This document shows, piece by piece, positions 17,697-25,294 of a DNA stretch of 47,282 bases (positions within the stretch are counted from its first letter, which is position 1; each line of letters starts with the position of its first letter). The position numbers and the translations under genes are program-made. The stretch comes from an uncultured Lachnospiraceae bacterium (lineage in GTDB: Bacteria; Bacillota; Clostridia; Lachnospirales; Lachnospiraceae): the NCBI GenBank assembly GCA_949840465.1, contig CATKXE010000018.1, positions 1-47,282 of the forward strand, in the 5' to 3' direction. Below the pieces are notes generated by a model. That model made no database searches. It saw only the letters and a program-made list of their open reading frames with translations, and was not told the DNA's origin.

Positions 17697-18458
17697 ATGA
17701 AGAAAAGGAATAAATCAACCGAAGGCGGTGCCAACTGGATGGATACATACGGCGACCTGGTAACACTGCTATTGTGTTTCTTCGTGCTTTTGTATTCCAT
17801 TTCTACGGTAGATCAGGCAAAATGGGTGCAGATCGTCCGGAGTTTTAATCCGGATGCAAAGGAAGTCTCCCAGATTGCACTTGACACCATAGAGGACGCG
17901 ACGGATGAAGTTCCGAACCATGTAGAGGACGGCTCTCTGGAAGAAGATGAATTTGATTCGCTCTATGAAGCGTTGAAGAAGGCTTTGGAGGAAGCCGGTA
18001 TAGAAGGGGAAGTAGACCTGTATAAAGGCGATGGTTATACGTTCGTTACATTCCGTGACAATGTATTTTTCGCCGGGGACAGTTCTGTGATTCGAGATGA
18101 GGGGAAAGGGATTCTGGATCAGTTTGCCTCAATCATCTCAGGCGTAGCGGATTCTATTAAGGAAATTCAGGTTCTTGGGCATACAACGCAGGCAGATCCG
18201 AACCTTGCCAATGATCCGGAATCAGACCGTGTCCTTTCCGCAGAGAGGGCGGCCAGGGTTACGGCGTATATCCAGCAGCGTACTACCGTGACTGCGGACA
18301 GGATCGTGTCCATAGGGTATGGCCAGTGGAGGCCGATTGCTCCATTTGATACAGAGGAGAACCGGGCCAAGAACCGAAGGGTAGAGATGCTCATCACAAA
18401 GTCAGATACCGTGACAAGGAGCCTGGAGGAGTATTATGCGGAGATGAACCGGCAGTAA
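17697..18458 (+). CDS. motB: Flagellar stator protein MotB
   Basis: MotB anchors the stator to peptidoglycan. One membrane segment (about residues 18-38) carries the ion-binding aspartate, Asp20, in YGDLVTLLLCFF. The C-terminal OmpA-like domain shows VLGHTTQ and the RAKNRRVEMLI peptidoglycan-binding segment. The length is 253 residues. It begins 17 bases after motA, as usual for a stator pair. Confidence 0.96.
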   Translation: MKKRNKSTEGGANWMDTYGDLVTLLLCFFVLLYSISTVDQAKWVQIVRSFNPDAKEVSQIALDTIEDATDEVPNHVEDGSLEEDEFDSLYEALKKALEEAGIEGEVDLYKGDGYTFVTFRDNVFFAGDSSVIRDEGKGILDQFASIISGVADSIKEIQVLGHTTQADPNLANDPESDRVLSAERAARVTAYIQQRTTVTADRIVSIGYGQWRPIAPFDTEENRAKNRRVEMLITKSDTVTRSLEEYYAEMNRQ

Positions 18459-18567
18459 GGTTCATGAACCGGCGGCACATTGCCAAAGCAAAGGCATATA
18501 CGCGGCCCGCAGGCAGGATGGCGCCGGCCGCATAGATGCAATTATGAAATGAAAGTAGGGGTTTTCG

Positions 18568-19587
18568 ATGGCAGATGTATTATCACAAAGTCAGATAGAC
18601 GCGCTGCTGAATTCGATGCAAAATGCAGAGGCGGAGAGCAAGGTAGAGGAAACAAAAACCGCCAAAGAAGAATACAGAAAATATGATTTTTTTAGTCCCA
18701 AAAAGTATACGAAGGATAAGTTGAAGATGCTGCGCAGCATCTATGATAATTATTCCAGAATTGCATCCTCACAGATCAACGGTTTGTTCCGGATTGTGAG
18801 TGAGGTGCAGGTTGTAGGAATTGAAGAGCAGCGTTATTATGAATTTGGGAATGCCCTGAATGAGACGGATGTCCTTACTCTGGCGGATGTGGATTTGCCG
18901 GACAATTCCACGAACCCGCCGATGTTGTTCCACATTGCGCCTACGCTGATGACTGCGATGATGGATCGGATGCTGGGAGGAATGGGATTTGACAGATCCA
19001 TAGATATCGCGTATACTTATACGGATATTGAGCTTGCATTATATGAGAAGATTATCAATTATCTGGTGATGATCACTACGGATGTGTGGTCTACCCACAT
19101 CAATCTGAAGACAGAATTTGAAAGGATTGAAGAGAACCCCAGTATGTTCCAGGGGATCAGTGTGGATGAGACGGTGGTCATCGTTATGCTGAATATCCAA
19201 TTAGGCGATATATCGGGAATTATGAATATCTGTATTCCGGGGACGCTTTTGAGTAATATCTTTGATATTATCGATAAGACAAAGCATCTTGCGAAGAAGG
19301 GAGAGCATGTGCGGAGCAACCGGGAAGAGATTTTGGAGAGTATCCAGGAATCCAAGCTGGATATCATGGCGCAGTTGGGCGTTGCGAAGCTCAATCTGGA
19401 CGATGTCTACAACCTTCATGTGGGAGACGTGATCGACCTGAACAAACCGCAGGATTCACTGATCTCTTTGTATGTAGAGGGACAGCCATGGTTTAAGGGG
19501 CAGCTTGGGGTACATAACAAGAATATGGCTGTGAAGCTGGAAGACCGCATCATGGATGGTAAAGAAAAAGAGGATGTGGCTGTATAA
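18568..19587 (+). CDS. fliM: Flagellar motor switch protein FliM
   Basis: FliM is the C-ring protein that receives CheY-P. The N-terminal docking peptide LSQSQIDALLNSM is intact. The CheC-like middle domain and a C-terminal FliN-like domain (VGDVIDLNKPQDSLISLYVEGQPWFKGQLGVHNKNMAVKLE) follow. The length is 339 residues. fliL, normally just before fliM in Clostridia, is not present in the 109 bases between motB and fliM. Confidence 0.96.
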   Translation: MADVLSQSQIDALLNSMQNAEAESKVEETKTAKEEYRKYDFFSPKKYTKDKLKMLRSIYDNYSRIASSQINGLFRIVSEVQVVGIEEQRYYEFGNALNETDVLTLADVDLPDNSTNPPMLFHIAPTLMTAMMDRMLGGMGFDRSIDIAYTYTDIELALYEKIINYLVMITTDVWSTHINLKTEFERIEENPSMFQGISVDETVVIVMLNIQLGDISGIMNICIPGTLLSNIFDIIDKTKHLAKKGEHVRSNREEILESIQESKLDIMAQLGVAKLNLDDVYNLHVGDVIDLNKPQDSLISLYVEGQPWFKGQLGVHNKNMAVKLEDRIMDGKEKEDVAV

Positions 19588-19683
19588 ATGGAATTAACTG
19601 TAGTAATTACCAGATAAATCAGTTGAAATATCTGTGTATTTAAATTACAATAAATATAATTCAAAAAAGAGAGGTAGAGAAAG

Positions 19684-20043
19684 ATGGCAAAAATATTATT
19701 AGTGGATGATGCTGCATTTATGAGAATGATGTTAAAGAATACACTCACTCAGGCTGGGTATACCGATCTGATTGAAGCGGAGGACGGCGCAAAGGCAGTG
19801 GAAATCTATGCTGCGGAGAAGCCGGATCTTGTATTTATGGACATCACCATGCCCAATAAAGACGGTTTGGAGACCCTGAAGGAGATCAAAGGCATGGATC
19901 CGGGCGCAACAATCGTAATGTGCTCTGCGATGGGGCAGGAGACGATGGTTATGGATTCCATTAAGTCGGGGGCAAAAGATTTTATTGTAAAACCATTCAA
20001 GCCGGAGCGTATCCTGTCAACAGTGAAGAAGATTCTTGGCTAA
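19684..20043 (+). CDS. cheY: CheY-type response regulator
   Basis: A single receiver domain of 119 residues. KILLVDDAAFMRMML holds the acidic pocket, Asp53 in FMDITMP is the phosphorylation site, and CSAMGQE and VKPFKPER give the conserved Ser/Thr and Lys. Its position beside fliM and fliY makes it the likely chemotaxis CheY. The gap after fliM is 96 bases, so it may also have its own promoter, but I saw none clearly. Confidence 0.93.
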   Translation: MAKILLVDDAAFMRMMLKNTLTQAGYTDLIEAEDGAKAVEIYAAEKPDLVFMDITMPNKDGLETLKEIKGMDPGATIVMCSAMGQETMVMDSIKSGAKDFIVKPFKPERILSTVKKILG

Positions 20044-20056
20044 CGGGGGGCTTAAT

Positions 20057-20533
20057 ATGTCATTTTTAAGTTCATTTGATATCAGTGCATCCGCCCTTAC
20101 GGCGGAGAGGCAGAGGCTGGATGTGGCCTCTCAAAATATCGCAAACACCAATACGACCCGGACGGAAAGTGGCGGTCCATACCGGCGGAAGATGGTGGTC
20201 TTTCAGGAGATTCCTTCTAACTATGTGACGTCTTCCGGTTATTCTGCTGCTTCAGGCACTTTCCGTTCTACATTCAACCGCCTTTTGAACAGGACGTCCA
20301 GAAAAGGCGGCGTTCAGGTTACCGCTATCGTAGAAGACCAAAGAGATTTATATCCGGTCTATAACCCAGATCATCCGGATGCCGATGAGGAGGGGTATGT
20401 AATGATGCCCAACGTGGACCCGGTGAAGGAGACGGTGGACGCAATGTCTGCAACCCGGTCTTATGAGGCGAACATTACGGCATTTAACGCCATGAAGTTG
20501 ATGGCGCAGAGGGCGCTGGATGTCGGGAAATAG
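20057..20533 (+). CDS. flgC: Flagellar basal-body rod protein FlgC, displaced
   Basis: FlgC is the rod subunit that normally follows flgB. The signature ALTAERQRLDVASQNIANTNTTRT near the N-terminus and YVMMPNVDPVKETVDAMSATRSYEANITAFNAMKLMAQRALDVGK at the end are diagnostic. The 158-residue length is normal. I start at ATG 20057 (GGGGGG six bases upstream), though an upstream in-frame start at 20036 is possible. It sits about 14 kb from flgB, between cheY and fliY, so the gene has moved within the cluster. There is no second copy in the window. Confidence 0.95.
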   Translation: MSFLSSFDISASALTAERQRLDVASQNIANTNTTRTESGGPYRRKMVVFQEIPSNYVTSSGYSAASGTFRSTFNRLLNRTSRKGGVQVTAIVEDQRDLYPVYNPDHPDADEEGYVMMPNVDPVKETVDAMSATRSYEANITAFNAMKLMAQRALDVGK

Positions 20534-20572
20534 AAATGAGGGGGAGTATCCCGAAAGGAGAGTAGCGTTACT

Positions 20573-22057
20573 ATGAGTTCAGAGCACTTTAGCAAAATGG
20601 AAATAGACGCGATAGGCGAAATACTGAACATCAGCCTTGGCGCATCTGCTACCGCAGTTTCTACAATGCTGAATGCCAGGGTGGATATCACGACACCGAT
20701 CGTAAATGTCGTCAGTAAAGATGAATTTGAGATGGATCCGGTGGATCCGGCGGTCGGCGTGGAGATTACATATGTTGCAGGCTTAGAGGGCGAGAACGTC
20801 ATGCTTTTGAAGCGGCATGACGTAAAAGTGATTGTAGAAATGGTCATGGGCATGGAGATTGCCGATGAAGATTTTGAACTGGATGAGATCAATATCAGTG
20901 CGGTCTGTGAAGTCATGAACCAGATGATGGGGGCGTCTGCAACGGCGTTGTCGGAATTTCTGGGAAGGATGGTAAATATCTCCACGCCGATTTCTTTTGA
21001 AGTGGAGAATGAACAGGCGTTCATTGACAAATACTTTGTAGATAACAGGCCGAAAGTAGTCGTAGGATTTACCCTGAAGATTGCAGATAAACTGGAAAGT
21101 GAATTTTTCAACGTAATGCCTATGGAACTGGCGAAGAGTCTTGTGGAAGGCTTCCTGCCGGAAGAGGCGATTATTGGGTTTGAAGATACGGCGGATGCGA
21201 TGCCGGCGGCAAGTGCGCCAGAACCCGCACCGTCCGGAGGGGGAGGAACGCTTTCCCAGGAAGAGATTGAAAAGCTGCTTTCCGGAGGCATGGATGCAGA
21301 ACCCGCGGCGGCGCCTGCGCCGGAACCGGCTCCGTCAGGAGGAGGTTCGAAGCTTTCTCAGGAGGAGATTGAGAAGTTGCTTGCCGGAGGTATGGATGCA
21401 GAACCCGCACCGGCGCCTGCACCGGAACCGGCTCCGTCAGGAGGAGGCTCGAAGCTTTCTCAGGAGGAAATTGAGAAGCTGCTTGCCGGAAACAGTGAAG
21501 GAGCAGCAGCGCCAGGCGCCGCCATGCCGACGTCCGCACCGATGGCGGGTACACAGCCGGCTGCGGCACCGATGCCGGCACAGCCTGTGATGCAGGCTGC
21601 AATGAGCCCCGACATGGCGATGATGCAGATGCAGATGATGCAGCAGATGATGCAGCAGATGCAGGCTATGCAGCAGCAGATGTTGGAAAGGAAGCCGGAG
21701 CCTCCCGCGGAAAGGCAGACAGAGCCGAAGATGATTCATGTACAGGCACCGAGTCAACAGAATCTGAGGCCGGACAGCGGTATTGTGCTTGAAGGGGTTC
21801 AAGAGGAGAATATGGAACTGATCATGAGCGTTCCTCTTGAGATTTCTGTTGAGATTGGCAGAACAAGGAAGCTTGTGAAGGATATCCTTGATTTTACAAA
21901 GGGTTCCCTTGTGGTTCTGGATAAACTTGCAGGTGAGCAGGTGGATCTGTTTGTTAATGGACAGTGCATTGCCAAGGGCGATGTGGTTGTTGTGGAGGAT
22001 AATTTTGGAATCCGTATTACGGAGATTATGAAGGTCAATTTGGCCGCATTAGAGTAA
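20573..22057 (+). CDS. fliY: Flagellar motor switch phosphatase FliY with triple docking-like repeat
   Basis: FliY is the Gram-positive switch protein that hydrolyses CheY-P. Residues ~1-200 are CheC-like with two active-site motifs: MEIDAIGEILNIS and DEINISAVCEVMNQ, each keeping the acidic residue and Asn. The last ~80 residues are a FliN domain (MSVPLEISVEIGRTRKLVKDI). The linker (205-410) is Ala/Pro-rich and contains three copies of LSQEEIEKLL at residues 227, 261 and 295, each in a 34-residue unit (102 bp). This motif resembles the FliM N-terminal CheY-P docking peptide. A Met/Gln-rich run follows. The B. subtilis FliY has one such motif at its N-terminus, which is absent here. Length 494 residues, longer than usual. 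Confidence 0.95.
   Translation: MSSEHFSKMEIDAIGEILNISLGASATAVSTMLNARVDITTPIVNVVSKDEFEMDPVDPAVGVEITYVAGLEGENVMLLKRHDVKVIVEMVMGMEIADEDFELDEINISAVCEVMNQMMGASATALSEFLGRMVNISTPISFEVENEQAFIDKYFVDNRPKVVVGFTLKIADKLESEFFNVMPMELAKSLVEGFLPEEAIIGFEDTADAMPAASAPEPAPSGGGGTLSQEEIEKLLSGGMDAEPAAAPAPEPAPSGGGSKLSQEEIEKLLAGGMDAEPAPAPAPEPAPSGGGSKLSQEEIEKLLAGNSEGAAAPGAAMPTSAPMAGTQPAAAPMPAQPVMQAAMSPDMAMMQMQMMQQMMQQMQAMQQQMLERKPEPPAERQTEPKMIHVQAPSQQNLRPDSGIVLEGVQEENMELIMSVPLEISVEIGRTRKLVKDILDFTKGSLVVLDKLAGEQVDLFVNGQCIAKGDVVVVEDNFGIRITEIMKVNLAALE
21251..21484 (+). repeat. Tandem 102-bp repeats encoding LSQEEIEKLL
   Basis: Three units start their motif at 21251, 21353 and 21455. The codons differ by a few silent changes, so the duplication is not brand new. 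The unit encodes the docking-like motif plus a Pro/Ala/Gly spacer. The exact 34-residue period keeps the frame. Confidence 0.85.
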
Positions 22058-22073
22058 GAAGGGATTCGTTCGT

Positions 22074-22418
22074 ATGTGGAGTATGTTCGCCACAGTGATT
22101 GTAGTGGCATTTATTATTTACTTAAGCTATCTTGCCAGTAAATACCTGGGCAGAGGCATTACAAAGAGCAGCAGTTCCCGCTATATGCGCCTGATTGACC
22201 AGATCGCTCTGGGGCAGGAACGCTATATCGCCATCGTACAGGTGAGCGGGAAGTATCTGCTTGTGGGAATTACCGCGGGTCAGGTCAATATATTGTCTGA
22301 GCTGGAGGATGAGGAATTGTTTCCGCTGATACCGGAAGATGAGAACGGAGAGGTCAGGACGCCGGACTTCCGGGGAATGATGGACAAGCTGACTGATTTG
22401 GGCAGGAAGAGGAGGTAA
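22074..22418 (+). CDS. fliO: Flagellar export protein FliO
   Basis: FliO helps assemble FliP in the export gate. It is 114 residues with one N-terminal membrane segment (VIVVAFIIYLSYLASKYL, about residues 7-25) and a small soluble domain containing MRLIDQIALGQERYIAIVQVSGKYLLVGI, typical of FliO. It lies directly before fliP. Confidence 0.85.
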   Translation: MWSMFATVIVVAFIIYLSYLASKYLGRGITKSSSSRYMRLIDQIALGQERYIAIVQVSGKYLLVGITAGQVNILSELEDEELFPLIPEDENGEVRTPDFRGMMDKLTDLGRKRR

Positions 22419-22423
22419 GTTTT

Positions 22424-23116
22424 GTGTACGATGCACTGGTAAACGTGAATGGTGAACAGGTGCCAACATTAGACATATTGCTGCTGCTGACGATCATATC
22501 ACTTCTGCCGTCACTTTTGGTTATGGTGACTTCGTTTGCAAGGACAATTATCATCCTTTCTTTTCTGAGAACCGCGATGGGGGTTCAGCAGACGCCGCCC
22601 AACATGGTACTGGTAGGAATTGCGATTTTCCTGACGATATATATCATGAATCCGGTTATTTCTGAGATTAATACGGATGCATATACTCCATACAGGAATA
22701 ATGAAATTACACAGGAGGAGGCTATAAGCCGTGCGCAGGTTCCGCTGAAGAGGTTCATGCTGCGCAATACGGAGACCGGCTCGCTGAATTTGTTTGCGGA
22801 TTTTTCAGGTGAAGAGCTGCCTGATGAGGGGGAATACGAGGACACGGATGAATATGTGGAAGCTCTGATGGATCTTCCCATGACGACGGTCATCCCGTCC
22901 TTTATGACAAGTGAGCTGAAGCGTGGGTTTACAGCAGGGTTTTTGTTATATATTCCCTTCCTTCTGATTGATATTGTTGTATCCAGTACTCTGATGTCCA
23001 TGGGGATGATGATGCTGCCGCCGGCGATGATTTCCATGCCGTTTAAGCTGCTGCTGTTTATTACTGTGGATGGATGGGAACTGTTGTTTTCTAATATTGT
23101 TGATGGTTTTAATTGA
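22424..23116 (+). CDS. fliP: Flagellar export gate protein FliP
   Basis: FliP is a core pore subunit of the export gate. Membrane segments include ILLLLTIISLLPSLLVMVTSF and the FVGIAIFLTIYIMNPVI region, with two more in the C-terminal part. The TSFARTIIILSFLRTAMGVQQTPPN motif is highly diagnostic. Length 230. No cleavable signal peptide is seen, unlike in many FliP proteins; if the start (GTG 22424) is right, membrane insertion would rely on the first segment. AGGAGG precedes it. Confidence 0.95.
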   Translation: MYDALVNVNGEQVPTLDILLLLTIISLLPSLLVMVTSFARTIIILSFLRTAMGVQQTPPNMVLVGIAIFLTIYIMNPVISEINTDAYTPYRNNEITQEEAISRAQVPLKRFMLRNTETGSLNLFADFSGEELPDEGEYEDTDEYVEALMDLPMTTVIPSFMTSELKRGFTAGFLLYIPFLLIDIVVSSTLMSMGMMMLPPAMISMPFKLLLFITVDGWELLFSNIVDGFN

Positions 23117-23138
23117 CGGGCATGAGGAGGAATAGAAG

Positions 23139-23393
23139 TTGACTAATGAGCAGATAGGAGATATGATGTATGAATTGTTTGTGCTGATTATTCAGGTTGC
23201 AGGACCTCTTCTGGTAGTCAGTATGGTTGTGGGTGTGCTGATCTCAATCATCCAGGCAGCGACGCAGATCCATGAACAGACAATTACGTTTGTGCCAAAG
23301 CTTCTGGTAGTCGGGATGATCCTTGTGTTTGGAGGAGGCAGGATGATGAGCCTGATAGCGGATTTTACCACACGTATATTTCAGATGATATAG
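23139..23393 (+). CDS. fliQ: Flagellar export gate protein FliQ
   Basis: FliQ is an 84-residue gate subunit with two membrane helices (VAGPLLVVSMVVGVLISIIQAATQI and VPKLLVVGMILVFGGGRMM). The IQAATQIHEQTITFVPK segment is diagnostic. The start is TTG at 23139 with GAGGAAT upstream; the weak start could keep its level low relative to FliP. Confidence 0.95.
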   Translation: MTNEQIGDMMYELFVLIIQVAGPLLVVSMVVGVLISIIQAATQIHEQTITFVPKLLVVGMILVFGGGRMMSLIADFTTRIFQMI

Positions 23394-23407
23394 GGTTGGC
23401 GTGAGGA

Positions 23408-24190
23408 GTGATGGCATTGCCGATGGCAATTAACAGTACCGCACAGTTGACGCTGTTCGCCCTGATTATGATGCGGATGTCCGGGTTTATTCTGATGAAT
23501 CCGATCTATGGAAGGATGAATATACCGATGCGGTTCAAGGCAGCGCTTATATTTGCCTTGACGCTGGTGATTTATGCCCATTCCGCAGGCGAGGCATTCG
23601 ATACGGCGGGGACGTTTGAATTTGGGTTTCTTTTGATAAAGGAATTTGTGGCAGGGTATATCATAGGATATGTCATGCAGTTGTTTTTTTTTATCATCAG
23701 TTTTACCGGTTATGTCATGGATTACCAGATGGGCTTGTCCATGGCTACGGTGTATGACCCCCAAAGCAACGCTCAGATGGCTGTGACGGGCAGCGTCCTG
23801 CAGACATGGTTCCTGCTGATGTTTTTTGCGGTGGACGGGCATCTTGCCCTGATGAAGATAATGGTAACATCTGCGGAGATCGTACCTTATGGAGGAATTA
23901 TTATTACTCAGGGGCTGGCGGTCCGTATCATTGAGATTTTTCTGGAATGCGTGGGGTTGGGAATCCGTTTTTCGATCCCGCTTATTGCGGTAGAGATGCT
24001 GGTAGAAGTGGGAATTGGCATCCTGAATAAGGCGGTGCCGCAGATCAGTGTGTTTGTTATTAATATTCAGATTAAATTGATCGTCGGCCTGGGGCTGTTG
24101 TTTATCATGTTTTCCCCGATCGGCGAATTCCTGAACAAGATCATGACTACTATGATGAAGACAGTTCAGGGGATTTTAACTTTTATGTAA
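23408..24190 (+). CDS. fliR: Flagellar export gate protein FliR
   Basis: FliR completes the export gate. It is hydrophobic throughout with several membrane segments, including LFALIMMRMSGFILMNPI at the N-terminus and VINIQIKLIVGLGLLFIMFSPIGEF at the end. The MSGFILMNPIYGR and YVMDYQMGLSMATVYDPQ segments are typical. Length 260. Start may be GTG 23408, ATG 23411 or a nearby ATG. Confidence 0.94.
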   Translation: MMALPMAINSTAQLTLFALIMMRMSGFILMNPIYGRMNIPMRFKAALIFALTLVIYAHSAGEAFDTAGTFEFGFLLIKEFVAGYIIGYVMQLFFFIISFTGYVMDYQMGLSMATVYDPQSNAQMAVTGSVLQTWFLLMFFAVDGHLALMKIMVTSAEIVPYGGIIITQGLAVRIIEIFLECVGLGIRFSIPLIAVEMLVEVGIGILNKAVPQISVFVINIQIKLIVGLGLLFIMFSPIGEFLNKIMTTMMKTVQGILTFM

Positions 24191-24211
24191 AAGAAAGTGA
24201 AGTGAGAACCT

Positions 24212-25291
24212 TTGGCGGAAAACGAAAACGGCCAGGAAAAAACCGAACGGGCCACAGGCAAAAAGAGGAGGGACGAGCGAAAAAAAGGCCACGTCGCGAT
24301 GAGTAAGGACGTGGTCACAGTCGTATCTCTTATGGGAATTTTTTTATGCCTGCGGCTGTTATTTCCGATGATTGTGGAGTCTCTTCAAGAGTCTCTTGTG
24401 TACCATATTTCCGCGGTAGGGACCCGGAATGAGCTTTCGTTTGGAGTACAGCAGGAGATTGGATGGCAGGCCGTGTGGGTCCTGTTAAAGTGTATCTTCC
24501 CGCTGGGACTGATCAGCATTGCGCTTGCGGTGATCGCGACAGGGATGCAGACCCGTTTTCTATTTACCATGGATCCATTGAAATTCAAGCTTAGTAAGCT
24601 GAATCCGGTCAAAGGCCTCATCAATTTTTTTAAACCTGATTTGAAGAAGCTTGTGGAGCTGTTGAAATCAGCGGTCAAGATCGGCATTCTGGGTATTTTT
24701 TTGTTTACGATTTTAAGCGATGAGATCGATACGATCACGAAGATGATGGATCTGGCCGTCATTCCTTCCTGTACATATGTGCTGAATGAGATATTGTGGA
24801 TGGTTATCAAAATCGGCATGGTGTTCGGCGCTATTGCGGTGTTTGACATATTCTACCAGCACTGGACTTTTGAAAAGGACATGAAGATGACCAAGGAAGA
24901 GGTCAAGGAAGAGTATAAGCAGATGGAAGGGGATCCCAAAGTTAAAAGCAAGATCCGAAGTATCCAGCAGCAGAGGGCAAGAAGCAGGATGATGCAGGCT
25001 GTGCCTGACGCAGACGTGATTATCCGTAACCCGACCCATTATGCGGTGGCTTTGAAGTATGATATTAACCTTGACAATGCGCCGATCCTGGTCGCAAAGG
25101 GACAGGATTCACTGGCTCTTAAGATTGTGGAGATCGGGGAGCAGAACGGGGTTACGGTGATTGAGAACAAACCGCTGGCAAGAGGGATTTATGCCTCAAC
25201 GCCGCTGGACGGTGAGATTCCGGCAGAATATTATGGGGTTGTAGCGGAGATACTCGTTGAGATATTCCGTATGAATAAAAAAATGGTGTAG
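24212..25291 (+). CDS. flhB: Flagellar export switch protein FlhB
   Basis: FlhB sets substrate specificity of the export gate through self-cleavage. The N-terminal half has four membrane segments. The cytoplasmic half has the autocleavage motif NPTH, with Asn273. The GQEKTERATGKKRRDERKKGHVA opening is diagnostic. The start is TTG at 24212 with GTGAGAACC upstream. Length 359. Confidence 0.96.
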   Translation: MAENENGQEKTERATGKKRRDERKKGHVAMSKDVVTVVSLMGIFLCLRLLFPMIVESLQESLVYHISAVGTRNELSFGVQQEIGWQAVWVLLKCIFPLGLISIALAVIATGMQTRFLFTMDPLKFKLSKLNPVKGLINFFKPDLKKLVELLKSAVKIGILGIFLFTILSDEIDTITKMMDLAVIPSCTYVLNEILWMVIKIGMVFGAIAVFDIFYQHWTFEKDMKMTKEEVKEEYKQMEGDPKVKSKIRSIQQQRARSRMMQAVPDADVIIRNPTHYAVALKYDINLDNAPILVAKGQDSLALKIVEIGEQNGVTVIENKPLARGIYASTPLDGEIPAEYYGVVAEILVEIFRMNKKMV

Positions 25292-25294
25292 AAG

